DNA from: Tetracladium setigerum
Taxonomy: Eukaryota; Ascomycota; Leotiomycetes; Helotiales
NCBI GenBank assembly: GCA_031472005.1
Contig: PZJY01000005.1
Span: 1,984,001-2,048,000 of the forward strand
Direction: 5' to 3'
Length of the DNA: 64,000 nucleotides
Position numbers and translations under genes: made by a program. The first letter of the stretch is position 1. The number at the start of each line of letters is the position of its first letter. Positions 24,845 to 36,867 of this stretch are shown here, in pieces. A model generated the notes under the pieces. It ran no database searches. It saw only the letters and a program-made list of their open reading frames with translations, and was not told where the DNA came from.

Positions 24845-25731
24845 ATGCCCTACCCACCAGCAACCACCCCCTCTCTCCCTTGAACCCAGTAATATGTTCA
24901 ATTGTCTCTCCCATCCCTGTTCCCACCTACGGTTCATTCGGTACCTTCAGCGTTCTTACGAAAGCAATAATCTACTCTCCTAATTCCACTCCCTCCCCTT
25001 CCACCGCTGCCACCACCACCAACCCAGAAACCAACACCAACGCAAATTCTCACATCAACCCTATCCACACAATAGCAGACACTACTACCTGGGCACAATG
25101 GAACAGATTCACACCCTCATGTACCTTCCTCCCCACCTCTCCCCATCCCGGTCCCATCCTCCAAGCAGGCACGCTTTTCGACTTGGATGTTTTCATGTCT
25201 GGTGATGGATTGGTGAAGGGGAAGAAGCGGAGTAACGGGAATCTAGAGACTGTGTCTGTCTTGGAGGAGTTTGTTAGTGAGGGGAAGAAGGGGGAGAGGG
25301 TGGCGTGGAGATCAAATCAATATCCCGAGTGGATGTTGAGATGTGAGCGGGTTTTGGAATGTGTCGAATTTGAGGATGAGGATGGGAGGAAGGGGTGGGT
25401 TTATACTAGTTGGTGAGTTTATCCCTTTCCCAGAAAAAAAAACTTGTTTTTTTTAGTAGTCTTTAGAGGAAGGTAGAAATTGCGGTGATGGGTTGAGAGT
25501 TGAACATGCGTGGGAGAATAAATACTAATGATGAGGATTCTCTTTTTGGTGCGTTGTAGGGAGACTTTTGGTGGACCATTGGCTATTATGATTAAATTGG
25601 CCGTCGGTTCTGCTTTGGTGGAGAGACTGGGGGATTATGGGGCGGATATCAAGGCTTTCGTTGAGAGTGGGAGGGATGTAGAAGGAAAGGCGAGTGTGGT
25701 GAGTGGGGATTCAGCTGCAAGTGAGGAGTAG
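24845..25731 (+). CDS. SRPBCC (START/polyketide-cyclase-like) domain protein, start out of frame
   Basis: Small ligand-binding-fold protein. Exons are 24845-25412 and 25560-25731, with a 147-nt intron and a codon split at the Trp of TSWETFGGP. Family blocks visible are TWAQWNRFTPSCTF, ERVAWRSNQYPEWMLRCERV and ETFGGPLAIMIKLAVGSALV. The main frame has no ATG before these blocks. The ATG at 24845 has a good context (CAAAAATGCC) and begins MPYPPATTP, but is one base out of frame. One more C in the C5 run 24867-24871 would join it, giving 246 residues. The function of these fungal members is unknown; the fold binds hydrophobic ligands in a helix-grip cavity. The fold assignment is from motif resemblance only. 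Confidence 0.7.
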
Positions 25732-26859
25732 ATCAAAATCGTGGAGAGACTTTGTCAGCGTAGATCAGTAAGGGTTCTGCGGCTTCTAGAGTTTAAATGA
25801 GGTATGCAAAAAATTTGTAACAATACTTTGGAGAGGTCGAAATCTGGGTTAAGAACCAAGCAAGGCTTTAAATGCTTGGATGTCGTGAAGGTGAGGCTAA
25901 ATCAAATGTATATATAAAGTCCAGATATTTACCAGCGATTATGAATGTCCGGAATTCCACATCTGCCCGTCTTAATTGTATGACATTAAACAAGTGACAC
26001 AACTTCAAGCATCTTTCATATTTTTCGGATTTTTCACTTTTTGAATTTCAACTTTTCGCCTTTTCGCCTTTTCACCTTTTCACCTTTTCACTTTTTCATT
26101 TTTTCACTTTTATTCATATTATAATTACTTAAAAGCTATTTTTAATGGGAAAAGACGATAGGACAAGACACGTATAACTAATACACCATAATATAAACTG
26201 CTTCTAGTTGGGTGACAACCCCTTGCTTATATAAAATGTGATTTGCGTTCGCTGTGGCAGCGTAAGAGAGAGTAAATCCAAGACCATGTATTTCATTTCA
26301 TGTATGTATAAATCTCGATAGAAACCTTCTTTTTCTTTATCGTTCTCTTTCTTCTCTCAAAAAAGCAACATCTTTCCCCGGTTTTTTTTTAAATTTTGAA
26401 TCGCAAAACCAAAAATAGACGTAATGCCGCGCAACAATATATATCCATCATCCATCGTACAGAAGAGGAGGCAGTGAAGAAGAAGAAGAGAGAAAACAAA
26501 GTATATACAACTCCAACCAACCTTTCCTAGCCACCCCGCCCTTTGCTTTTTTAAAAATGTCAAACATCCTCCGCGTCCAGCCGGCAGCCCCCGTTTCATT
26601 TCAATCATATCCTCCCTCCTTCCCTCCCCGCTTTCCTTCCCAAAACAGTCCCAACCAGTAATCCCTATAAAACCCATGTGCAGAACCTTCCCTCCATATT
26701 CCAAGTAAAGAAAAAAGTAAACGACGCAAAATGCTGACTGTACCCAGTCAAAAACAGACACCCGCTTGAAGAAAAAAAAGTTCAGAGAGCGAGTTGCTCG
26801 TCCCACCCATACATGTTACAAACAAAGCCAATCCAAGGAATAACAAGACACCAGTAAAA
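25732..26859. other. Convergent intergenic region, AT-rich
   Basis: 1.1 kb between converging genes. It holds a 9-bp CTTTTCACC-type tandem tract at about 26051-26110 and several poly-A/T runs. No gene is seen. Confidence 0.5.
26051..26110. repeat. Tandem repeat, CTTTTCACC-type 9-mer
   Basis: About five degenerate copies of a 9-bp pyrimidine unit (CTTTTCGCC / CTTTTCACC) followed by T-rich decay, downstream of both converging genes. Confidence 0.75.
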
Positions 26860-29800
26860 TCATAGTGCCAACCCAGTTCCGTCACCAGTCCACCTGTATA
26901 AAGCAAGCACCTCTCTCCGCTTCAACTGTTGCTCGCCGAAGTCTTCGGGAATCCGACCTCGTACCTGAGCTAGTGCTGAGCGCATCACTTTGCGGAAATT
27001 CCTCTGTTATTGAATTGGTTAGCTGGGTGGAAATAATTTTGGCTGATTGACAGAAGCAAGGGAAGATGTACCTGATACTCTGTGTTTAGGGTGACAACAC
27101 AGGCTTCATGGGCTCGCACTATTGTCTCGCAGGCCTTGACTACTTCAGGAGAAGCTTCGACCTAAGGGAGCACGCAATTAGCAAAGGCGGCAAAATAAAC
27201 CAAAATGAGAATTCTAGTTCTTACTTGAAGCTTGTCAGCGATCAGCAGAAGCAAAAAGCTTCCCTGAAGTAAATACACGCCAAAGAAGAATGGCATGTGT
27301 TCAAGACCTGGATCGAGATCTAAGATAGTTTTGATGGCTTCGGCAGCACTCACAGCGTGACTCGTTGCATTGAGAAAGCTCTGTGATGAAATCCAGAGGT
27401 CATTATCGTCGAGGAGGGAAATCGGATCCCATTTTCCGGTCAGCAAGATGTGTAGAACATGCATTACATGGGTTCCGTAGGCGACGACGATCTTGGTTTG
27501 GATATCGGCTTCCGTGGGATGAACGGAGGCAGCTGTGCGGTGAGAATGTGCAGAGTGAGCAGAGTGCATAGAAGGTGTACCTGCATGTGGCGCTTCATCC
27601 ATTGATGGGTCTTCTGGTGGTGGGTTAGGGACGCTAAGATTCATGGCTTCGAATTCCTTGAGGCTTTGTCCGTAGATGTCGAGGTTGCGAGCGATCTCGC
27701 TGGCATGGTCGTCCCATTCCTGGGTGGAGCGGAAACCCATGCCGAATCGAGGGTGGTTTTTGGCGTGATACAGATCAACTACTTCCCCAAGAATGGTCAT
27801 GAGGGGTAGGAAGGAGTTAAATATGCTATGTCCAGTACACTCAAAGTTAGGTCCTCTCCTTCTAATTCGTTGAGCGCCATTCGGGGATGTAATATGAAGG
27901 CTTGAATCACCATTGTAGAATTCATTCTCCTGCCACTCGGTGTCGTCCATCGGCTGAAGGAGGCCGTCGCACTCGATATCCAACAGGAAGAGTGGCCTGT
28001 TATAACAAAGTGCCAGATGTCTGTCTACTGCAAAGACCAGCCACCAAACTCGTCTCCTCTCTTCTCGTTCCTCCTCGGTAACCATTGATGTGCTGGGCAC
28101 ATCATCATCGGCCTCTCCATCTGCGTCAACATCAACCCCGTCGGCAGGTTGATGAGACATCGAAGGAGAATTTGGTGGTAATTCCCTTCCAAGTTTGAGC
28201 TCTCTTGCGAGTGACCATGCGGCATTCCACCATCGGATGCTGGCTCCCTTGTACTCGCTTGCCGAGACGACAGTTGCAAGATGAACATATGTGACCACAT
28301 CGTCTAAGCTTCCAGCAGCCCCGAAAGCACCTGTGTCTCCGCTCATGGCTTCAGGAGTCACAGTTCCTGGCATAGCGACGCCAAGAACGCCCAAAGACAC
28401 TCCATTGTGGGAGAAGTTGTCAAACTTGGATTCACTGCTGGTGGGAGATGAGTTGTGGATAAGTGGTTTGAGTAGGTTGATCGTGAGCTCAAGAAGATTC
28501 TTGCAGATGCGAGCACGTGCAGCTGGAGGGGTCGTAAGAAGGGCAGCATCGCTTGTTTGTGCAACTACCCACAACATACTGGCAAGTAGCGCCGGGGTGC
28601 AATGTCTTGGTTTGGTTGGATGGAGGAAAGATTGCTTTCGGAATACATAGCCGAGAATGTAGGGAGAAGTTGGGTGCATCATTGCAGCCGATGAGCTCGC
28701 AAAGTACATGTCGAGGAGCTCACAGGCGAGGGATAATGGGATAATGTTGTTGAGATGAGGGACCAGTGGCTGCAAGACAGGATATCGGAGTGTCGATGTT
28801 GCAGCTGAGGCATATGTGTGGTGAAATTGATTCGTAGGAGAGCCCATTGCCATCCATCCGCCTGGCGAGGAGGCGTCCTGGGTCATAGGGAAGCTTGGGA
28901 GAGGGCTATCGCCTAAGCGAAAGGCTCCGGATGTTGTGACCGGGTAATGTGTAGTAGGACTCTGAATGGCGTACGGCATTTCAGAATAGCCGGGTAATGT
29001 TCCTTGTACGGGCGCGAAGCTTGAATGCTCGCCATTCATCATGTGGGGGTTCATGGTGGACCTGTATCCGGAGTGCAGGCTGGGGTAACCGCTTAGACTC
29101 AAATTCGAGGGACTGTCAACCTGTTCTGATCCTGAGCGGCTGCTCAAATGTGGCTGCTGATGACCATTGGCAATCTCGGTCAAGCTCTCAAGACTCCCAG
29201 CGCGAAGTCTTCCTTTCATGACATCTCTGGCCGAAGGCTTGTTGTCCAATCCTCCGGTGTTCAGGCTAAGGGACCTGGAAACGGATGGCCTTTGGAATTC
29301 TGGGCTTTCGTGGGTAACTGAATTGGACGACGAGCCATTGCCATTTCGTGACTCTGTTGGTGAATGATCATCAGAAGATTGACCCGTCGGCGATTTGTTT
29401 CCGTTGGCCGCTGCCGCTGCTGCTTGTTGTGCCAAATCCTTGCGGGAGGCTTTGCCTCGCTTCTTTCTCTCCCGGATATACTCGCAACCAAGACCGAATT
29501 CTACGCGGCGTGTTAATTCTAGAAATCCAAAGCTACTGCTGGAAAGATGTGGGCAATCCTACCAACACAGTGGGCACATGGGCTTTGGCCGTCGCATTTA
29601 GTCCTCAGTTGATTGCATTGATCGCAAGCTCGACTGATGCGCCTTCGGATGGGCCCAGAAGTGCCACTGACGCCTCGTCCATTGCTGGGGCCATAAGGGT
29701 GTTGGCGGTGTTTGGAGTTGTGATTTCGGTGAACTTGGGAATTTTGGTGCACGTCCACATGTTGCTGGAGTTGTTGTAGAGCGTATTGTCCGCCGTGGGA

Positions 29801-29923
29801 GAGGGGATCGAGCCCGCCATTGCTATGCATATGGCTGGAGGAGAGGTGGCCCCCGTTAGACAGCATATTGCTCGAAGGCAAGGTATTGTAGGCCGAAAAG
29901 CGATGGAGAGGATTGGAAAGCAT
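26860..29923 (-). CDS. xlnR: Xylanolytic transcriptional activator XlnR/XLR-1
   Basis: Zn(II)2Cys6 master activator of hemicellulase and many cellulase genes. Exons are 29923-29563, 29500-27225, 27161-27072 and 27003-26860, giving 956 residues. The start MLSNPLHRFSAY matches the usual N-terminus. The cluster is RRRISRACDQCNQLRTKCDG with C100, C103, C110, C116, C119 and C126; an intron splits it before the last cysteine. The next block, GCEYIRERKKRGKASRKDL, is diagnostic. The regulatory middle carries RRRVWWLVFAVDRHLALCYN. The last two short exons encode the conserved C-terminus (EACVVTLNTEYQ, then RNFRKVMRSALAQVRGRIPE and LYRWTGDGTGLAL), which is lost if only the long open frame is read. The frame is fully intact. 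It has an unusually long upstream region. Confidence 0.96.
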
Positions 29924-30599
29924 CTTGAAAGATATGATCAAAGGATTGCCTTCTGGGTGGTGGTGGTGGTGAGAGGAAACAAATCCAGACCAAGAGGCTT
30001 TTCCGCGCTGACTGAGGATGATGAAGTGGGGAGATGTTGGAGAAAGTGTGGAGAAGTATTCTAGTTCCTCGAGGGGAGAGGAGACGGAGGGGAAGCAAAA
30101 GTGGAGGAGGAGGCGAGCACGGCTTCTTGTATAATTTTGAATCTCTGGTAGATGCGGTCCGGGACGAGCTCCAGTCGTCCTCGATGACTAGCAGGTGCCA
30201 GGAGGGAGGGTGGAATTTCGGAGCCCAAGAAAGACGCAACCTGGAGCAGGGAGAGAAAGCAATTTACAGATGGCGGGGTTTGCATGAAGCAGGAGGAGGA
30301 GAAGACGAGAGAGACAGAGTGAGTGAGTGAGTGGCTAGCAAGCTTCTGAAGCAGCAGCTCAGAAATAATGTCAAGAGGTTTAACTTGTTAATTGCTCATC
30401 CCATCATCCACCCTGCAACCCAAAAAAAGGGCCTTACGGACTAGACTGTGGAGAAGTGGGCAGGGAATCGCCTAGGATGCTGCCCCTTCTAGACAAGGCC
30501 GTTGGCGATGCCAGACGGATGCAGGGCACATCTGCTTCTGGGCAAAGACAAGTGCTCGCAGATTTCTATCAGGCAGGACGCGAGATTGTGGTGTCTGGG

Positions 30600-30645
30600 G
30601 TGGTGATGGTGGCATGGTGGTGGTGGTGGTGGCATGGTGGGCCGG
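30600..30645. repeat. GGT trinucleotide-rich tract
   Basis: Imperfect TGG/GGT tract with two GGCATGGTGG interruptions, in the xlnR upstream region. Confidence 0.7.
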
Positions 30646-32953
30646 GCCAGCATCGATAATCTCATCTCACGGCGGCTTGAGCTCCGAAAAGGAAACGGTT
30701 CTTCGGCCACACTTTTTCCGAGCGAGTGAGAAGCGGCACTGTTTGATCTTCGGGTGCGCATCATGTCGTCTATCTTACCATCGCCATTGAATTCTTCATG
30801 GGCCGGCCGTTCGCCGTTCGACCGCAGTATTGGCGGTGGTTGTAGTAGTAGTTGTTATTGTTGTTGACAGTTGTCGCTTGCTCACGCTAGCTAGCTATTG
30901 CGAAAGAACCTCGCAGTCAACAACGCAATATACTCCCAGTTCACAACTGGTACAGTACTACTCCTGTAGAGTGCCTCGTTATTATTCGAGCAACCGCGGT
31001 AGAGAAGTCCGACCGACAGGGAGCAGCCAACTGCTGCTGCAGTAAACGAACGCTGACCTTCCTTGAACCCAGTTGGGCCCTGCATCTGCTCCGTTGCGGG
31101 CCAATGAGAGGAATGTCTTGGGAGGGTGTGTACTTGTTCTTCTTAGCGAGGGAGGTGAGATTTTGAAGCTATGCGATATGAGGAAGTTGTCGTTTGACGA
31201 GCATGACGAAGAAAGTCAAGAGAACTGGCCATCCCAACCACAAATATTCCAATAGTCAGATCGTAAGGTGCCAATAATAATGTTTTGTTATCTGCACAGC
31301 CGAGCTCCATTATTTGCACAAGACAGAAAGGAGTAGGTACTGTATGTAGATATGGTTTGGAGAGCAGACTGTAGCTTTCATTGCCTCACAGACCATCGTA
31401 TACAAGCGTGGGAGCAGCTATCGTTGTCGTAACATTAGAGTTATGACCTGAATATCGCTTCACAGCCTGTATGTAGTCTTTGTACTCCCTACGCGGTTGT
31501 TTGTATTCCATCTGTCGTCCGAGAGGGGAGGAGGAAGAAGGGGGTTTCGGTTCTTCCCCAAACTACTACAAGCCACCAGTGCACAAAACACACAAGAGCC
31601 GGCCCAGATCAGCGTACCTTAATCAAGCTGCTGTGCTTTTCCGAGCTTGGAGACGTCAACGATCTGTAGGTGACTGGAAAGAGGCCCTGGATAAAATGGG
31701 TAAAATTATCGCGCCAATGACCGACGCCAGAAGGCTTCCAGAAAACGGAGAGCTTGGTCTGGCAGTGTGCCACACCCTCCTTTCCGCATTTCACTCCCCC
31801 TCCACCAAGCCAACATCGAATCGTCTCGTCGTCAAGCTCCGGGATGGGTAAGGCCACAAATGCCTCTCCCGTGTCTCTTTCGTTTCTTTGGTATCATGTT
31901 GCCAACAGGAGCAGCCCAAGCAGGAGAGACGAGGGCACTACTGTACTGTTGATGCTTTTCTCCGTATGTGTGTGAGAGTGCATATTGATGAGCCCTGGAG
32001 ACGAGCAAGCACAAGAAATAAAATCACAAACCAGCCACCTTGCAACGAAAAAAACAGCCGCGCCACAAAAGAAAAAACGGTCCGATGTTCCTCGAGCGAT
32101 GGAGCTAAGGTTGACATGTGCTGCTGGCTCGCTAGCTCTTCCTGTCTTGCTCTTTGGGATGCACGAGGGGGCCTGCTCGTCCTCGGTCCAATGCCAATTC
32201 CAATCGCATCCCTGCCTGGTCTTTTTCGAGTCTTCCTCGAGGCCACGAATTCAAAGAAGAAGGTGCCAAAGACGAAGGAGGGAGGAGGAGGAGGGATGTT
32301 TGGTTTGTTCTTCCTTCTGAATTTTGATAAGAGAAATAAAAGTTGCAACCAAGATCAAAATAATCGTCATCCGAAGGCATGAGTGACCCGGAAGCTGCCA
32401 TCCTCCTCATGTTGTTTATTATTCTCTCACTTTCACACTAAACACTTTTATCATTATGCAAGGTCCGAGATTCGCGGTCTAATGGTACGCTACCCCGGAC
32501 ACATTTTCTCCAGTCGGCGGTGATGTACATACATCGTAAGGCTCCGCAGACATGGAGTACAGTCCGAGGAGTGTCGCAAAGTAGGTGGTGTAAATAAACA
32601 CCCAAAAGCTGGAGTAACTAACTTAAATAATTGCTGAGTGATCAGCGCGTGCGGAGCAACATGGAGCTCTCACGGCCCCCCCAAGCCCCAACATGTCCTT
32701 TTTGCGGGGTTGAAACTTTGGAGAGACTCTTTCGTACAGGCCTCCGAGCCGTCACGAGAAGAGGCCAGCTGCTGCGAGGACTCCGTAGATCAGATGCAAA
32801 TTCAAAGCTCGCGAGATCCGGAATGGAATAGATAGAGGAGATAGATATCTTGGTGTTGCAATAATCATGGCACTGAACACTCACTCGCCCAGTCCGTCCT
32901 GAGCTCGCTGTCTCATAAATCCAGGCAATTCGTCTCGATCTCCGGCGAGGTGT

Positions 32954-32988
32954 TGAGTGAGCGAGTAGTGAGTGAGTGAGTGAGTGTG
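32954..32988. repeat. GTGA tetranucleotide tract
   Basis: GAGTGAGTGAGTG-type simple repeat; a similar one lies at 30317-30334. Confidence 0.75.
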
Positions 32989-33025
32989 GTGTCTAGAATA
33001 TGGTATGCACACCTCGGATATCCCC

Positions 33026-33060
33026 ATTGGATTATTGATTGGATTGGATTGGATTGTTGG
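33026..33060. repeat. GGATT pentanucleotide tract
   Basis: Four or more tandem copies of GGATT/GATTG in the xlnR upstream region. Confidence 0.75.
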
Positions 33061-35036
33061 GGCGTAAGGAGACAGACTTCAATCTGACACACAACATAAC
33101 GCTGCCATTGCTCTTTGAGTAGGTACAGTAGTTAAAAATAACAAAAATAAAAACAATGCGCCGAGTTTTCCACATCAGCTGTGAAGGAAGCACTCTGCCC
33201 GTGAGTCCTTGACTCCTTCGTGACGCGCCATTCACATCATATCGCGCAGACACCATCTATAGGATGGCGGAAGAGTCTCCCTTCACTCCATGACCTCGCC
33301 GGCCAAATTGGGTAGACGCGAGCAAGGGCTCCTCCCCGGATTTTCCGCTTTGGTGGCCCTTCAGAGCACTCACTTGACTGACGATCAGCGATTGATGGAC
33401 CACCCATCTCTTTGCATCTATCTGGCACACACTTGTGATCGCATTATTGCCCTCACCAGGTAACTCCTTCGGCCTCGCTGTCCAACGGAAGGGGGGAGGG
33501 AGAGGGAAATGCTGGAGGTACTAGACTGTACCGTGCTATGCTGTACATCAATCACTCACTCCTTTGGCGGAACTATTTTCTTGCAACGGCGGCGCCTTCG
33601 GACGAATGACTTCGGTCCGTCCTTTCAATGCCACCGGCAGATTTAAAGCCACCGAGTTACTCCGTATCGATGATACAGTACAGTATCCATACGGCAAAGC
33701 ATGGTGAAAGCTGTGCATGTTTTTTTTTCCCTGGGGATCTATCGTTCTTGCATGTTGGGAAACGGCTCGCAAGAACGACAACTGGGCAGTACAGTACGTC
33801 AAGTACAGGACGGTACACGGGTTCCTTGTAGTCTTACTATAGCGAGCGCTGATCGCATGTCGATACTACGTCGGCCGTACTCGAGATCTGGCGAGTGCTA
33901 CTGTCTACGTAGTCTGTCTCCCCTTCTCGAATGATTTTATACTTTTGCATTTTCTGGGCTTTTTTTGCGCGCTTTATTACTTGGAAGTGCAGAGAGCAGA
34001 GGGAAAGGTGGTGCAGCCGAGTTACACAAAAACCCAACACCGTCTTGCAAGCGTACCAGACTTGAGCACTATAGCGGACCATTACTTCCCATGGATTATA
34101 GGACTCCAATTGGCTACCAAACTCCACAGCCAAACTACTGAGGGAGATGAAGATGAAGAGCTGCAGAAGTTGAGAGTCGATACTTCAAGGTACATCACGT
34201 GTCAACCATGTTATTTCAAGTTGGTGCACAATATGATTATGAAAATGGAGCAATAATCCCGGGGGAGGACGGGGCGCGGACGGGGAGGCACGGGTCTTGA
34301 TCGGCTGTCTCTCCTCAATAGTTTGCAGAGCAAGAACACGCGCATCCTCGGGTTATCGGTGCCCGTTTTGCGTCGCTACATGTGCCGTTCTCCATGAGTC
34401 CTTTTTAAGAAAATCTTGACAACTGGGTCAAACTCGCAAATTCAGTCGCTCTGAATGCGATAATTGGCGTCCACATACGTTGTTGTTGCAGGATTCGTAA
34501 GGGAAAGTGACATGGCACTCCATCCCAAACGATGCTACACCAAGACGCGAGTTCGGTTAACGAAATCCACCAGTTTCGAAACACTCGAAACACATCCCTT
34601 TGATGGCATTTCGTCAGCTTAAGCCGTTTCTCGTTAGAAGTCTTGGTTTTGCGACGAGGCTGGATGGGACGAACGGCCCATCCGTGACTCCATTGACTTT
34701 TCATTGGCATGCGTGGAGTAGTTCTTGGTTTGAGAGCCTCAAGACTGGATCAACATGAAGCGCTCGTCCACAATCCGCACGCAACTACCGTGAGCCTCAA
34801 GTGGGCTCGACATGTCGGATGGCATGTTGTGAGTGGTATATCTTCTTCTGTTTCTCCTTCTCTGGGCATCTCATCTCTCAAAACCATCGCATAGTCTCAT
34901 CCCAACACTACTTTCATATCTCACTTCATATCTCGTCGGCTGGTCCGTTTCCTTATTCTCTATTTCTTTACTATTACAACTTTCAACCAAATCAGTAACG
35001 AAATCAATAACGAAATCATCTACGAAATCAGTCAAA

Positions 35037-35869
35037 ATGCAACTTCAATCTCTTCTCCTCACTTTGCTCCTCTCCTCCGCCGTCATTGCCAAGGGCAATA
35101 ATGGCAACTCAACAAAGGCCGTCACAGATAAAAGCCTCTGTAGAGAGATGAGCCAGCTCACAAAGCTTGTCGACCTCGCCGCCAACTCAACCAAGCTCGC
35201 CGAGTAAGTCCTTCTCATTCCGCCTCATCTTTGAGAACAAAGAAGAAAGCTAATCAAACATCTTGCCAGCAAAACCAACAATAACGCCACTAAGATTGCT
35301 CAAATTCAAGCCAAAGCCTCCGAAGCCAGCACCAAGCTCACAACAATGTCAACAAACAGCACTCTCGTCACAACCTGCGCTGCCATTGCATCCGTGGAGG
35401 AGACTGAAGATCACTGCGACAAGATTAAGAGTATCACCAAACTCATGGCTCTGGTCGCCAACACAACTGCACTCGAAGCCAAGACTGATGGTAATGCTAC
35501 CAAGGCCGACAACTTGAAGGCCAAGGCAGAGAGTGCTGCCGTTATGCTTCAGGAGTTGAACAGCAATGCTACTCTCGTTGCTGCGTGTGCGGATATCGCA
35601 GCGGCAAAGACAGCTAGGAAGCAAGCGAAGAATAATGGTGCGTCGAACTCCTATCCCACCCTCAATCACCTGTGATTGAGAATATATGAGGCTGACACTT
35701 GTCAATAGGAACTACCACTGGTGCCGAGAAAGCTGCTGCAACTTCCGGAACAGCTGCACAAGCTACAACTTCAACAGTTGCAGCAACGGGCGATGCCAGC
35801 TTCGCCGATCCCAAATTCGGAGTTTTGATGACTGGTCTCCTTGTTGTCGCGGGAATGATGGCGCTATAA
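35037..35869 (+). CDS. Predicted secreted GPI-anchored protein with 70-residue duplication
   Basis: Exons are 35037-35203, 35270-35637 and 35709-35869, giving 231 residues. A signal peptide covers about residues 1-18 (MQLQSLLLTLLLSSAVIA). The body is two copies of a 70-residue module in perfect register: Cys35/Cys105, LAANST at 47 versus LVANTT at 117, NATK at 61/131, NSTLV at 85 versus NATLV at 155, and Cys92/Cys162. Each copy probably forms a helical hairpin closed by a Cys pair. N-glycosylation sequons are frequent. The tail is Thr/Ala-rich, then GDASFADPKF and a hydrophobic end (GVLMTGLLVVAGMMAL), fitting a GPI attachment signal. I do not recognise the family; a cell-wall or cell-surface protein is likely. 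Confidence 0.85.
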
Positions 35870-36867
35870 TGAATTTCGCCTCTAGTTTTCAGGTTGTTAG
35901 AATAGATTTTGCAGTAACTTCCAATCTCTTTCCCTCGGTACCTTCACTTTCGTCTTTCTTTGTGAGGATCTTGCTGGGTTGAAGTCGGTCAAGTTGGGCC
36001 ATGCGAAAGTCATTCGTTTACTACTCCCGCTGGCGTTGCCAAGTCTTGCGAACATGGAAATCTTTTATGTTTTCGGGACTACCCGTGCTTGCATCTTAAA
36101 GTTCCTCTCAAGTACTCAAATACGCTTCTTAGGCTAGAAAGATTGATCTCGTGATTTCACAATCATGTCGCCATGCATTTCACTCATGCTCTTTCAAACC
36201 TTATTAGATTGCAACCTACTCGCATCTCGTCGCACCTCCTCGCGTGTACTCACTCGCACTCCACCAGCTTTCTGTTTAAAAGCAAAATATTTCCTCCAAA
36301 CCATCTGAATCGATCTTTGCGAAAAGACCTCTGCCGTCATTTCATGATAACTCACAGACGACATTCCGCGTCACCGCTTCAAGCCAAGACCGATGGAGGC
36401 AATTGCCCTCTTCGCGAGTCAACACACCCCACCCAAAAGTCGGAATGTTCCTTATGCCCTTTCTCCATTGCTACGGTCATTCTTTGCTCCGACTCGTCCC
36501 TCCTCATGGTATATAATAATAGTCATAACCATTTCCCACTGCCCAGGCAGTGTATGTGGGGTTGACTAGAGTTGAAAGAGATAAAATCCGATTCTCCTAG
36601 CGGGGGTTTTCGGCGTTTGCGAATCAATGCGAAAAGGGAGAAGATCAATAATATCATGACAAAGCTTTTGTTGCGGGATCTTGAAAATTTGTGGAGGTTT
36701 TCGCGTTGTCATTGCTAAGTATTTAAATTATCACTCTCACTTGTTTGATGTCGTCACTGTACACTTTTGCTCAAAACTCTCCGGTCAGAATCTTTTTATA
36801 AACAACCCGCATCCTCACTTTAGAACATCAAAAAGATCTCATTTTTCGGCTGTAAACATTTTTCAAG
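35870..36867. other. Intergenic, dehydrogenase upstream region
   Basis: 1.0 kb without a supported gene. A TTTTTATAAAC element lies at about 36793-36803, some 70 bp before the dehydrogenase ATG. Confidence 0.45.

Larger units (their letters stand above)
29924..35036. promoter_or_regulatory. 5.1 kb gene-free region between xlnR and the GPI-protein gene
   Basis: No conserved coding sequence was found on either strand; all ORFs are short and low-complexity. It contains GGT/GGC trinucleotide tracts (30600-30645), GTGA tracts (30317-30334, 32954-32988), a GGATT tract (33039-33056), and GTACAGTAC at 30950-30958 and 33789-33797. Long 5' regions are common for fungal master regulators and may hold upstream elements or a noncoding transcript; that is inference. 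Confidence 0.5.

Noticed and set aside
30601..30640. CRISPR-like periodic GGCATGGTGG
   Set aside because: Simple trinucleotide repeat without unique spacers.
32461..32505. tRNA-like GGTCTAATGGTACGCTACC stretch
   Set aside because: Resembles a tRNA A-box by chance, but no B-box or cloverleaf pairing follows.
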